From: SAR86 cluster bacterium
Lineage (GTDB): Bacteria > Pseudomonadota > Gammaproteobacteria > Magnimaribacterales > Magnimaribacteraceae
Direction: 5' to 3'
Assembly: GCA_029268615.1 (NCBI GenBank)
Contig: JAQWNM010000001.1
Span: forward strand, 81,722-145,721
DNA length: 64,000 nt
Shown here piece after piece: positions 55,231-64,000 of this stretch (within the stretch, counting starts at the first letter, position 1; the number at the start of each line of letters is the position of its first letter). The notes beneath the pieces are model-generated. The model had not been told where the DNA came from. It saw only the letters and a list, made by a program, of their open reading frames with translations, and did no database searches. The position numbers and the translations under genes were made by a program.

Positions 55231-56340
55231 ATGGCTATGAAAATTACCAAAGTTGAGGCTTGTCCTAAAGAAATGCGCTTCTTTAAAGACGAAGACATTG
55301 AATCAAAACTCAAACCGCAACATATAGAAGATATAATTGAAATATTTCAAACACCTTTAACAGGTTCTTATAATTGGGATTATACGGTAGCTGATAATAG
55401 ATTAAAAAAATTATACGAACTAGGCAAAGAGCTTAACTGGAATACAACTACTGACCTAGATTGGACGCAAGACCATTATCCTTTAGATCAATGGGCTTCT
55501 AATGCTGATATGCAGCAATTTAAAGGATTTGGACCCTATGATAAACTATCAGAAAAAGAAAAAATAGAATTTAGCTGGCATATCTTGGCTAGCGGTCTTA
55601 GCAACATAACACATGGAGAACAAGGCGCTCTTCTCGTTGCCTCGCAACTAGTCTCCTGTGCTCCGACCTATCAAGCTAAACTCTATGCAGCATCTCAAAC
55701 TTTTGATGAAGCTAGACACGTAGAAGTTTTTAATAAATATTTACAAGAAAGAATAGGTTGGACTTATCCTATTATGCCAGGCTTAAAGCTTTTATTAGAT
55801 AAGATACTAACAGACCCTAGATGGGACCTTAAATTTATAGGAATGCAAATTATCATAGAAGGTTTAGCTCTAGCTGCTTTTGAAAGAACAAGAATAAGTT
55901 CAATGGACCCGCTTTTAAAGGATATTTTCTATCTAGTAATTAGAGATGAAGCGAGGCATGTCACTTTTGGCGTTAATTACCTAGAAGATTTTGTTTCAAC
56001 CCTTTCAGCAGAAGAAAGGCAAGATAGAGCCGAGTTTGCTTATGAGGCTTGTGTGGTAATGAGAGATAGATTTACCTCTACTAATGTTATGAATCATTAT
56101 GGCTGGAATTTTGATGAAGCCACTGAATTTTCGAACCAATCTGAGAGCGCTCATATATTTTTAAATCTATTATTCTCAAAAATTATGCCAAACTTAAAAA
56201 GAATTGGCTTGTTGACAGATGAAGTTTCAGAGAAATACGAAAAAATGGGAATTCTAGAATTTCAAAATTTAGAAGACGATGGTCAAACCAGTTGGGAAGA
56301 ATTATCCAAACCTCTTGAATACGAAACTAAATTAGCTTGA
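55231..56340 (+). CDS. Ferritin-like diiron-carboxylate protein, copy 1
   Basis: 369 residues with the motif pair (E-x28-D-E-x-R-H) twice: E130 with DEARH at 159-163, and E210 with DEARH at 239-243. That is the metal-binding pattern of diiron oxygenases such as multicomponent monooxygenase hydroxylases, AurF-type N-oxygenases and R2-like oxidases. The specific family and substrate are not recognised; oxidation of a hydrophobic compound is the natural guess beside a carotenoid oxygenase. The start ATG-GCT-ATG has GGGG 7-10 bases upstream. No transmembrane segment or signal peptide is seen. It is paralogous to the next gene, with 5 bp between the copy-1 stop and the copy-2 ATG. Confidence 0.82.
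   Translation: MAMKITKVEACPKEMRFFKDEDIESKLKPQHIEDIIEIFQTPLTGSYNWDYTVADNRLKKLYELGKELNWNTTTDLDWTQDHYPLDQWASNADMQQFKGFGPYDKLSEKEKIEFSWHILASGLSNITHGEQGALLVASQLVSCAPTYQAKLYAASQTFDEARHVEVFNKYLQERIGWTYPIMPGLKLLLDKILTDPRWDLKFIGMQIIIEGLALAAFERTRISSMDPLLKDIFYLVIRDEARHVTFGVNYLEDFVSTLSAEERQDRAEFAYEACVVMRDRFTSTNVMNHYGWNFDEATEFSNQSESAHIFLNLLFSKIMPNLKRIGLLTDEVSEKYEKMGILEFQNLEDDGQTSWEELSKPLEYETKLA
55611..55727 (+). repeat. 117-bp near-identical block, copy A (in diiron gene 1)
   Basis: Matches 56705-56821 at 116 of 117 positions, the sole difference being 55689 (A) against 56783 (T), a silent change. It encodes HGEQGALL through DEARHVEV, that is the first diiron half-site. Its core 55621-55670 is 29/50 G+C, far above the surroundings. 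Other parts of the two genes that encode near-identical protein differ at many third positions. Confidence 0.95.
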
Positions 56341-56345
56341 AAAAG

Positions 56346-57491
56346 ATGAAAATAACTAAAATAAGCCAACCGCCTGCAGGTCCAAGAGCATTTGATCTCC
56401 CTGAAAACTTCAATAAAGAACATCTAGAAGATATCGTAGAAATCTTCCAAACACCCCTCACGGGAAGTTATAACTGGGACTATACGGATGCAGATACAAG
56501 AATAAAGAAACTATACGAGCTGGGAAAAGAACTTAATTGGAGTGGATCTATAGATTTAGATTGGTCGAAAGGAATAAGTAAAGATGAATTTCCCACTAAA
56601 CCTGAGATTATGGACAGGATGGAAGGCGTCTTAGGTGACCTTTCTGAAGAAAAAAAGTTAGAGTATATGAGACATGATTCAGCTTGGTCTTTAAGTCAAT
56701 TTTTACATGGAGAACAAGGCGCTCTTCTCGTTGCCTCGCAACTAGTCTCCTGTGCTCCGACCTATCAAGCTAAACTCTATGCTGCATCTCAAACTTTTGA
56801 TGAAGCTAGACACGTAGAAGTCTTTGCAAGATATCTACAACAAATCCAAGGTATTGAATATCCTATAAATAAGAACCTTAAGTTTTTACTTGATAAGATT
56901 CTTACAGATCCTAGATGGGATCTTAAATTTATAGGAATGCAAATATGCATTGAAGGATTAGCCCTGGCAGCTTTTCAAACTACAAAAGAAACTTCTAATT
57001 GTCCATTATTACGACAGCTCGTGCACTACGTTATTAGAGATGAAGCTAGACATGTAACTTTCGGTGTAAATTATTTACAAGATTTTTTCCAAACCTTATC
57101 GAAAGAAGAGCTTGCTGAAAGAGCTCAATTTGCATATGAAGCTTGTGTAGTTATGAGAGATAGATTTGTTAATACTGAATTACCTGCAAGATTCTTTAAA
57201 ATATCTGAAGAAGAAGTTATGGAAATGATAGCCCAAGATGAGGGTCAAATTACTTTTAGGAATCTTCTGTTCTCGAGGGTAATGCCAAACCTAAAAAAAA
57301 TAGGTCTCTTAACTGATGAAATGTTGCCTCTTTATGAAAAGCTAGGACTGAGCAACTATATTGATGCTGATAGTGATTTTGAGATTGATTGGGCTCAATT
57401 AAATACACCTTTGGAAGGTTCAAAAGAAATTGATGAACAATCTGAAGAACAATGGAAAGAAACAAAGAAAGTTTTACATAATCTCTCTTAA
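56346..57491 (+). CDS. Ferritin-like diiron-carboxylate protein, copy 2
   Basis: 381 residues from the ATG at 56346; an in-frame TTG at 56337 would add three. It has the same double E-x28-DEARH pattern (HGEQGALL to FDEARHVEVF, then IEGLALAAF to IRDEARHVTFG) and the same N-terminal EIFQTPLTGSYNWDYT as copy 1, and clearly arose by tandem duplication. The middle (residues about 75-120) and the C-terminus have diverged, and the tail is longer and acidic. The pair may form a heteromer or act on different substrates. The gene is followed 18 bp later by the carotenoid-oxygenase gene, with a GAGAAG before it. Confidence 0.82.
   Translation: MKITKISQPPAGPRAFDLPENFNKEHLEDIVEIFQTPLTGSYNWDYTDADTRIKKLYELGKELNWSGSIDLDWSKGISKDEFPTKPEIMDRMEGVLGDLSEEKKLEYMRHDSAWSLSQFLHGEQGALLVASQLVSCAPTYQAKLYAASQTFDEARHVEVFARYLQQIQGIEYPINKNLKFLLDKILTDPRWDLKFIGMQICIEGLALAAFQTTKETSNCPLLRQLVHYVIRDEARHVTFGVNYLQDFFQTLSKEELAERAQFAYEACVVMRDRFVNTELPARFFKISEEEVMEMIAQDEGQITFRNLLFSRVMPNLKKIGLLTDEMLPLYEKLGLSNYIDADSDFEIDWAQLNTPLEGSKEIDEQSEEQWKETKKVLHNLS
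56705..56821 (+). repeat. 117-bp near-identical block, copy B (in diiron gene 2)
   Basis: Partner of the block at 55611-55727, in direct orientation 1094 bp downstream. The identity ends sharply on both sides (56704 and 56822 mismatch), as expected of a conversion tract. Confidence 0.95.
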
Positions 57492-57509
57492 TTCGAGAAG
57501 AATATTGAT

Positions 57510-58934
57510 ATGAATATCCAGACTATAGCTACAAAACTTTTATTTAAACTGCCTAAACCAATTCTTTCAAGTTTAATGCGATCAATGCCAAAGTCAAAAA
57601 AAGAAGTAACTGAAACTCCTTGGCATTTGAAAGGTAATTGGGCTCCTGTAAAAGAAGAAATCACTGTAAGAGACTTAGAGATAAATGGAGAGATCCCTAA
57701 AGAATTAAATGGTATGTATGTTCGAAATGGCATGAATCCAGTTTCTGGATGGAGCGATCATTGGTTCTTTGGTAATGGAATGTTACACGGAATAAGTATT
57801 AAAGATGGAGAAGCTAGTTATACAAATAAATATGTTAAAACTCCTTACTATGAGAAGGATATGGACATGATGGAAGGGTCTTTTGATTTAAAAGCTTCCC
57901 CAGCTAATACCCATGTAATAAAACATGCTAATAAAATTTTAACTCTTGAAGAAGCCCATTTACCTTGGGAGGTAGATGAAAATTTAGACACACTTGGAGT
58001 TCATGACTTCAATGGTAAGCTTGATACGCCCATGACTGCCCACCCTAGAATATGCCCCGAAACAGGGGAACTATTATTCTTTGGATATCAAATGATGGCT
58101 AAACCTTATTTAACCTATCATCGTGTATCAGAAAAAGGGGAACTAGTTCAGTCGGAAGCTATAGATATTCCTAGGCCGGTTATGATGCATGACTGGAACA
58201 TAACTAGAAACTATGTGATCTTTATGGACCTTCCATTAGTTTTTGATATTGGACAAGCCACTAATGGCTCAGATCCATTTGGATTCAAACCAGAATGCGG
58301 AGCTCGCTTAGGTATCATGCCAAGAACTGGATCTAATAAGGATGTAAAATGGATTGAAATAGATCCATGCTTTGTTTTTCACCCCATGAATGCATATGAA
58401 GAAGATAATAAAATAATTCTACATGTATGTAGACAGAATAAGGCTATGGTTGGAGGAATGAATGAAATTTATGGCGGAGAAGAAACAACAGGCAAATTAT
58501 GGAAATGGACCATAGATCTTCAATCTGAATCATGCCTAGAAGAGCAAATTGATGATAAATCATGTGATTTTGCTAGAGTAGATGATAGAAGAATTGGCCT
58601 AAAAGCAAAAAATGGTTACACAATGGAAATTGATGAGAAGGCTAACTCTCTTACCTTTGGAAATCATCTCTATAAATTTGACTTAGAAAAGAATAAACGA
58701 ATAGATCACAACTTAGGCAAAAATATAGTTGGAGGAGAACCCGCTTTTGCTCCAAACCCAGATAAATCATCTGAAGATGAAGGTTGGGTTCTATCTATTG
58801 TTTATGATAAAGATTTAAACAAATCTAAATTAGTTATCATAGATACAAAGAATTTTGATAAAAAAGCTATAGCGGAAATTATATTACCGGAAAGAGTTCC
58901 GTTTGGAGCGCATGGAAACTGGCTCTCTAATTAA
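57510..58934 (+). CDS. Carotenoid-oxygenase family protein (RPE65/CCD/lignostilbene dioxygenase fold)
   Basis: Non-haem iron enzyme that cleaves a conjugated double bond with oxygen. The 474 residues form the seven-bladed propeller, with the four iron histidines at about H178 (TAHPRICPETG), H227 (MMHDWNITRNY), H291 (VFHPMNAYEED) and H468 (FGAHGNWLSN). GMYVRNGMNP near residue 68 is the family entry motif. Substrate cannot be told: a carotenoid, an apocarotenoid or a lignin-type stilbene would fit. It is the third gene after the diiron pair and converges with the P450 (5 bp). Confidence 0.9.
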   Translation: MNIQTIATKLLFKLPKPILSSLMRSMPKSKKEVTETPWHLKGNWAPVKEEITVRDLEINGEIPKELNGMYVRNGMNPVSGWSDHWFFGNGMLHGISIKDGEASYTNKYVKTPYYEKDMDMMEGSFDLKASPANTHVIKHANKILTLEEAHLPWEVDENLDTLGVHDFNGKLDTPMTAHPRICPETGELLFFGYQMMAKPYLTYHRVSEKGELVQSEAIDIPRPVMMHDWNITRNYVIFMDLPLVFDIGQATNGSDPFGFKPECGARLGIMPRTGSNKDVKWIEIDPCFVFHPMNAYEEDNKIILHVCRQNKAMVGGMNEIYGGEETTGKLWKWTIDLQSESCLEEQIDDKSCDFARVDDRRIGLKAKNGYTMEIDEKANSLTFGNHLYKFDLEKNKRIDHNLGKNIVGGEPAFAPNPDKSSEDEGWVLSIVYDKDLNKSKLVIIDTKNFDKKAIAEIILPERVPFGAHGNWLSN

Positions 58935-58939
58935 ACTGA

Positions 58940-60100
58940 TCAAAGTAGATGTTTCACGGGCAACTTTGCCCTTCCCCAGAACATAAAGGGTCCTACTCGT
59001 TCTCCTTCATTTACGAGAGTTAACTTGGGGAATCGTTTACGAAGAGCAATTAATGTCACTCTCGTTTCTAACTTTGCTAATTCCCTGCCAATACAAACAT
59101 GAATACCCACACTAAAAGTTAATATTTTCTTTCCTTTTCTATGCACATTAAATTCATTTGGATTCTGAAAAACCTCTGGGTCTCGGTTTGCAGCTCCATA
59201 ATGCATCATTACCTTAGTGTTGGCAGGTATTATAATCCCTCCTAAGTTTACATCTCGAGACGTAGTCTTATATAAACCTAGTAAAGGGGGATCAAAGCGC
59301 AAACTCTCGTTTATAGCATCATCTAAGTCAATCTTATCTTCTGTAAATTCTCTCCACAAATTGTCTATAGTTAATAATCTCCAAATTAAATTAGAAATTA
59401 AAGATGTTGTAGTTTCATTGCCTGCTACAAAAATTTGGGTCGCCAAACCTACACTTTCATCATCTGAAAGATATTTATCTTCCTGCTTGGCATGTGCTAT
59501 CAAGGACAACAAATCTGAATCAGATTTTCTTCTTTTTTTATGAATTTGCTTTAAAAGATACTCTCTCATTTCATTAAGCTGATCAGCATACTCCAATGGG
59601 TCCTCTGAACACATGTTAGCCACGCTAGCATCTGCCCATTTTTTAAATTTATCTATGTCATCAGTAGGAATTCCTAAAATCTCACAAATGATTATTACCG
59701 GCAGAGGAAAAGATAGGTCATCATGCACATCCCAAACTTCTTTTTTTGTAACTTTATCTAACAACATTTCAACTATTTCCTGTAAACGAGGTTCCAAGTT
59801 TTGTATTTGTTTAGCTAAGAAATCATGTTGTATAAGTTTTCTTATATAAGTGTGATGAGGAGCATCTGATATTACACCCTGAGCTGGTTGAAAATTTGGG
59901 CCATTACCATGACCTTCTAGATAAGTATCTGAATCTAAAAGAGAGTTATTAACATCATCATATCTAGAAAATATAAAGAATGGAGGATTATATTTATCAT
60001 AAAAATAAGCTCTGTCATTATTCAATAATTTATTTGCAGTGATAGAAGGATCATTCATTTCCTTTACACTCAAAAGATCTATATCAGATTTAATATTCAT
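58940..60100 (-). CDS. Cytochrome P450
   Basis: Haem monooxygenase of 386 residues, soluble and bacterial in type. The I-helix VAGNETTTSL, the ExxR in INESLRFDPPL and the haem loop FSVGIHVCIGRE with the cysteine ligand at about C336 are all present. The usual FGxG start of the haem loop reads FSVG. No redox partner gene is adjacent; ferredoxin and reductase must come from elsewhere. The substrate is unknown. It lies 9 bp after the end of the frameshifted subtilase gene on the same strand. Confidence 0.92.
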   Translation of the reverse strand: MNIKSDIDLLSVKEMNDPSITANKLLNNDRAYFYDKYNPPFFIFSRYDDVNNSLLDSDTYLEGHGNGPNFQPAQGVISDAPHHTYIRKLIQHDFLAKQIQNLEPRLQEIVEMLLDKVTKKEVWDVHDDLSFPLPVIIICEILGIPTDDIDKFKKWADASVANMCSEDPLEYADQLNEMREYLLKQIHKKRRKSDSDLLSLIAHAKQEDKYLSDDESVGLATQIFVAGNETTTSLISNLIWRLLTIDNLWREFTEDKIDLDDAINESLRFDPPLLGLYKTTSRDVNLGGIIIPANTKVMMHYGAANRDPEVFQNPNEFNVHRKGKKILTFSVGIHVCIGRELAKLETRVTLIALRKRFPKLTLVNEGERVGPFMFWGRAKLPVKHLL

Positions 60101-60109
60101 CTATAAATT

Positions 60110-62535
60110 CTAGTTTAACTTTCTAATGAATGCTATTTCAAAGAAACCTTCTTGTGAAGATCTTCTATTAATAGCTTGATAATCTTTGCCAAGATTTAGT
60201 TTACTTGTAAAAAGATAAGTCTCTTTCTCTACTTGATAAGATAACTTTAAAGTCCTTTGCCTCTTCTTGGAAGCTAAATTAAATTCTAATTCTTCGAAAA
60301 TTACTTCTCCATATTTTGTTCTAGCTGAAGGAACATTCAAGATCATACTACCTTTGTAAATAGATAATGGTTGAAAAAAATAAAGCCCAAAAGAATCATT
60401 AGGTAAAAATGCATCATCTTTATAGATACCAAAGGATAGAGCATTTGAATCTATATTTCATTTGATTTAATTAAACTTAAATCATTAAAATTATTGTCTG
60501 TAGACCCAAGATAAAATGAAGACATGATTTTAAAACCGGAGATAAATCTTGAAGCAGTAAGCCCTTGAAACCTAGTATATGCTGGATTCTTTGAACTGAA
60601 TGCCCCTAAAAAAGAATTCCCTAGAAGTCCTGACTTTTCCTTTATAGAACCTAGAACTATGGAAAAATTATACTTTAGAAATTCTTTTTTAAATTCCAAC
60701 ATATAACCCGATGTTTCTGGTCCTTCAAAGAAATGTTCATCTAATTTAGAATTTCCATTAAATAATACTGCACTCAAAGAAGAAGAATTAGTTAGACCAT
60801 AACCCCCTCCTAGAAAAGAACCTCTGGAAGCAAAAAGTAAATAAGGTGAAGAAAAAACTTCAAAATCAGAGTTATTTTCATTTAAAGCATGACTAAAATA
60901 TTCAGAAGGCTCTTTACCATACCCAGCAAATAAAAAAGTTGAATAATCGGACTTATGAAAAAGAGAAAAAGAATCAAAATTCCTTAAATTCTTAGCCCAC
61001 AATATAGGGCCAAGGTTTTGCTCTGGGTTTAATTTATCTCTATAACTTAAAGATAACTGCATATATTCTGAAACATTATATTTATAACTTCTTATTGCTC
61101 TTAATGGGTCTGAATAATAAGAACTAAGCCATTTAATTGAAGGTCTTTTATTTATAATTATTGAATTTAAAGGCATGTAAAAAGGAGCTCCTAATTCATC
61201 AAAAATAACTATGCTTTTTCCTAAGGAAGCTTCTAATAAACTATTACCGATCAACCCTGTATAACTTATAAAAGAGGTGGACTTAGGTATGAGATCCCTT
61301 GAAAGAGATAAGGATGTAGCTATCATCATTTGGCCAACAGGTCTGGTTGCAGCATCCAGGTCTAAAAGGCCCTGACCATAAATTGAAGAGTCGGAGTACA
61401 TCCCAGATTTATTTGCTGTTTTAAATAGGCGATCAACTATTTCAGAACCTCCTATTTGATCTTTAAAGAAATCAACTAATAAGGCTATACCACCAGTGAC
61501 ATGCGGAGCTGCCATAGAAGTACCACTAAAAAGCCTATATTCATTATTTATAGGTGGGTCCTCACTGTATGCACTATTAATAGATCTTCCTGGTGCAGCC
61601 ATACAATAATCTTTAGAAACGCCACATCTGCTTGAAAATGAACTTATTTCTCCTGATTCATCCACTGAAACTACAGCTATAGTATGTCCCTGTAATTCAT
61701 CTATCATAAAGGCCATACCAGCAAATACCTCTGGATTTGAATAATCTACACCTTGGTCAGCATATGCTCCTGCATTTCCAGCAGACCAAACAAATATAGT
61801 TTTATCAACATTTGCAACATTTTGTTGAGCCATTACTTCTATAGTCTTAGGGAATGCATATCTTATATTTTCTTCACTATAATCAGTGATATTACCTTGA
61901 AAACCAAAACTGCCATTAACAACATCCACTCCATCTCTAATAAAAATACTTTCATAATAAGACTGAAAATTGTCATAACCAGTATAATCTATGGAAGGAT
62001 CGATCTCAGCAGGCTCATAATTTTCCGAGGCAGTTCCAAGTTTTATTTCAATGAAAAGAATCTCGGCATCAAATGCAACTCCATGCATACCCTTGTTATC
62101 TTTTTCTCCTGAAATGATAGCTGTTACATGGGTACCATGTCTTTTTTCGTCTATTGAAGGCGGCGAATCTTCATCATAAGTTGTATATATTTTTTTAAAT
62201 TTATTAATACCATCCAATTCTTGATGAAAATAATCAACTCCAGTATCCATAACTCCTACAAGGGCACCTTTCCCTGAAGCTCCTCTTGCATAAGCAGATG
62301 AAGTTTTTATTAGAGATAAACCATATTGATTTTTATATTCAGTGCTTTGCTCAATTAACAATTTCTCAGCATCAAAATCTACAGTTGTAGAACCTGCAAT
62401 TGATTGATCAGATGAATTTGATGTTGGGATGGAATTAGATACTGTTGGAGAGACTTGATTTGATCCACTACTTCCACCACCTCCACAGGATATTAATCCT
62501 ATAAAGATAACAATATTAATTATAATTTTTAACAT
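60110..62535 (-). pseudogene. Subtilisin-like (S8) lipoprotein with C-terminal barrel-like region, frameshifted near the end
   Basis: The intact part (60451-62535, 694 residues) begins with a lipoprotein signal (lipobox LISC, C17) and a Gly/Ser linker. The S8 triad is D97 (VGVMDTGVDY), H133 (RHGTHV) and S340 (SGTSMAAPH), with N254 as oxyanion residue. From about residue 400 on the sequence is rich in alternating aromatic strands, like the barrel of autotransporters; lipid-anchored subtilase autotransporters (NalP, SphB1) have this plan. At 60451 a TAG ends the frame, but the -1 frame continues at once (DSNALSFGIYKDD, then LYFFQPLSIYKG) for about 114 codons to 60110. One extra A in the AAA at 60456-60458 would restore a protein of about 808 residues. 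Confidence 0.82.
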
Positions 62536-62617
62536 AAGAGAATAATTTATTATCTGTTACTAGATATAGTTTATATCTATACTTACATCTTATTAACACT
62601 CTTTTGTTAAATATTAA

Positions 62618-63445
62618 ATGTATATCTCAATTGATTTTGGAATTACCAATACTGATATTCTTTTAGATAAAGAAAAGAAGTTAATTCATGCTGTCGTCCC
62701 TAGCGATGGTATACCTAATGATCAATTTATAATAGATTTAATAAGCGAAATGGGTACTTCGGAATCTACAATTCAAGGAATAGCCGTTACTGGCGGTCAT
62801 CATCAGAAATTAAGTAACCAAGTTTCTAATATACCAATTTTTCATGTCAATGAAATTGAAGCTATTGGAGCAGGAGGAATGGAGTTGAGTAAACTTAATA
62901 AGCCAGCAATAGTTGTTAGTGCTGGATCTGGAACTGCTTGTGTACTTTCTAATAATGGAAAGTATATTCATTGTTCTGGTACTGGCCTTGGGGGAGGAAC
63001 AATTATTGGACTCTCTAAGTTAATTATTAATGAAGATAATCCTGACAAGATTCAACATCTTGCTGAAAACGGAGATCATACAAATACAGATTTAATCCTC
63101 AGTGAAGTAGTCACAGGACCTATAGGTAAACTTCCCTCGGATAGTTCAGCTGTTAATTTTGGGAAGATTGGTAAAAGAAATAAGGAAATATCAAAGGAGG
63201 ATATAGCTGCTGGTATTATTAATATGGTAAGTCAAACAATTACTAGAATTGTGGCTTCTGCGTCTATAAGTTTTAAAGTTAAAGATATAGTTATTGTGGG
63301 AAGAACATCCCAATTTATCTCTCTAAGAAATGCTTTTAAGCAAGCTGAAAATATTACAAACATCGAGGTATATTTTCCTGACAAAGGGGAATACGCATCT
63401 GCCTTAGGAGCATTAAAAATGATGCAAAAAAAAGCCCCAGTATAA
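62618..63445 (+). CDS. coaW: Type II pantothenate kinase
   Basis: Phosphorylates pantothenate in the first step of coenzyme A synthesis. The 275 residues have the actin-like ATPase fold: SIDFGITNTDILL at the N-terminus, GIAVTGGHHQ, SAGSGTACVL, GTGLGGGTIIGLSKL and IVIVGRTSQF. Type II kinases are rarer in gammaproteobacteria than CoaA or CoaX, so this may be the only pantothenate kinase of the cell. The TAA stop lies inside the terminator hairpin at 63430-63457. Confidence 0.87.
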   Translation: MYISIDFGITNTDILLDKEKKLIHAVVPSDGIPNDQFIIDLISEMGTSESTIQGIAVTGGHHQKLSNQVSNIPIFHVNEIEAIGAGGMELSKLNKPAIVVSAGSGTACVLSNNGKYIHCSGTGLGGGTIIGLSKLIINEDNPDKIQHLAENGDHTNTDLILSEVVTGPIGKLPSDSSAVNFGKIGKRNKEISKEDIAAGIINMVSQTITRIVASASISFKVKDIVIVGRTSQFISLRNAFKQAENITNIEVYFPDKGEYASALGALKMMQKKAPV

Positions 63446-63457
63446 ACTAGGGCTTTT
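63430..63457. terminator. Bidirectional terminator between coaW and the rRNA operon
   Basis: AAAAGCCC and GGGCTTTT pair across a 12-base gap, in which AGT/ACT can add three more pairs. A runs lie on the left, T on the right, so it serves coaW on the plus strand and the 5S rRNA end on the minus strand. The coaW stop (63443-63445) is within its loop. Confidence 0.88.
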
Positions 63458-63465
63458 AAGAAAAA

Positions 63466-63580
63466 TCCTGACGATGTCCTACTCTCACATAGTTAAACTA
63501 TACTACCATCGGCGCTAAGCATCTTCACTTCTGAGTTCGGAATGGTATCAGGTGGTTCATACTTGCTATGTTCATCAGGA
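63466..63580 (-). rRNA. rrf: 5S ribosomal RNA
   Basis: The minus strand reads CCTGATGAACATAGC at the 5' end, then CCATTCCGAACTCAGAAGTG (the conserved loop), GCGCCGATGGTAGT and GAGAGTAGGACATCGTCAGG at the 3' end. Its ends are complementary (TCCTGA/TCAGGA). It is about 115 bases. It follows the 23S gene with a 59-base spacer that holds no tRNA. Confidence 0.95.
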
Positions 63581-63639
63581 ATAAACTTATAAATTCAATC
63601 TAAATATTACTTAACTAACAAAGTTATTTGGTGTTATAT

Positions 63640-64000
<361 letters not shown>

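Noticed and set aside
60110..60346. Independent 78-codon gene between the P450 and the subtilase
   Set aside because: Its frame is open further upstream to the subtilase stop and continues that protein's character; it is better explained by a frameshift.
63581..63639. tRNA in the 23S-5S spacer
   Set aside because: The spacer is only 59 bases and shows no cloverleaf.

Overview
The window is AT-rich (by eye about one third G+C), densely packed bacterial DNA with many 1-4 bp gene overlaps and no intergenic stretch above about 230 bp. Gene content and synteny are gammaproteobacterial: miaA-hflX-hflK-hflC-hisZ-purA, nrdR-ribD-rib-nusB, ponA/aroK-aroB-gltB-gltD, algC-argB-slmA and ilvE-waaF-waaG-rfaP. 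A large TonB-dependent receptor, a thiolase, an acyl-CoA thioesterase, an enoyl-CoA hydratase, a P450 and a carotenoid-oxygenase-family enzyme, with trimmed versions of classic operons, suggest a streamlined marine heterotroph of the SAR86 type. That placement is inference from content, not a phylogeny. The standard code (TGA = stop) is used.

Layout. 1-3472 (minus): ribA (cut by the window edge), pgpA, thiL, a thiolase and a small LETM1-like protein. 3537-6437 (minus): TonB-dependent receptor. 6663-12207 (plus): nth, then glyA-nrdR-ribD-ribBX-ribH-nusB. 12176-21430 (minus): the miaA/hfl/hisZ/purA operon, with a periplasmic protein and a DUF3604 protein at its end. 21506-23154 (minus): glnK-amtB behind a near-consensus sigma-54 promoter. 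23365-36513: lipopolysaccharide genes (waaA, hldD, lpxL, hldE, waaF, waaG, rfaP) with a glycosyltransferase, methyltransferases and an alpha/alpha-barrel protein. 36641-39470 (plus): phosphohexomutase, argB, slmA. 39475-49653: ponA, then aroK-aroB-gltB-gltD. 49674-52219 (minus): tesB, enoyl-CoA hydratase, cysE. 52321-55098 (plus): a CobS/CobT-like AAA+/VWA pair. 55231-58934 (plus): two tandem diiron proteins and a carotenoid-oxygenase-family enzyme. 58940-62535 (minus): P450 and a subtilase lipoprotein. 62618-63445 (plus): type II pantothenate kinase. 63466-64000 (minus): 5S rRNA and the 3' end of 23S rRNA.

Two genes are broken as written. gltD has an in-frame TGA where the NADPH-motif glycine codon GGA is expected. 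The subtilase has a one-base frameshift before its last ~114 codons. Several classic operons lack members here: hfq between miaA and hflX, ribE between ribD and ribB, waaC beside waaF, and pilMNOPQ between ponA and aroK.

The least explained region is 55.1-58.9 kb. It holds a tandem pair of (E-x28-DEARH)x2 diiron proteins, followed by a carotenoid-cleavage-type oxygenase, behind a nested inverted repeat. The two diiron genes share a 117-bp block with one mismatch that covers the first metal half-site, while adjoining codons for near-identical protein differ at many silent positions. This points to local gene conversion or to a nucleotide-level constraint. No CRISPR array, insertion sequence, prophage gene or tRNA was seen.
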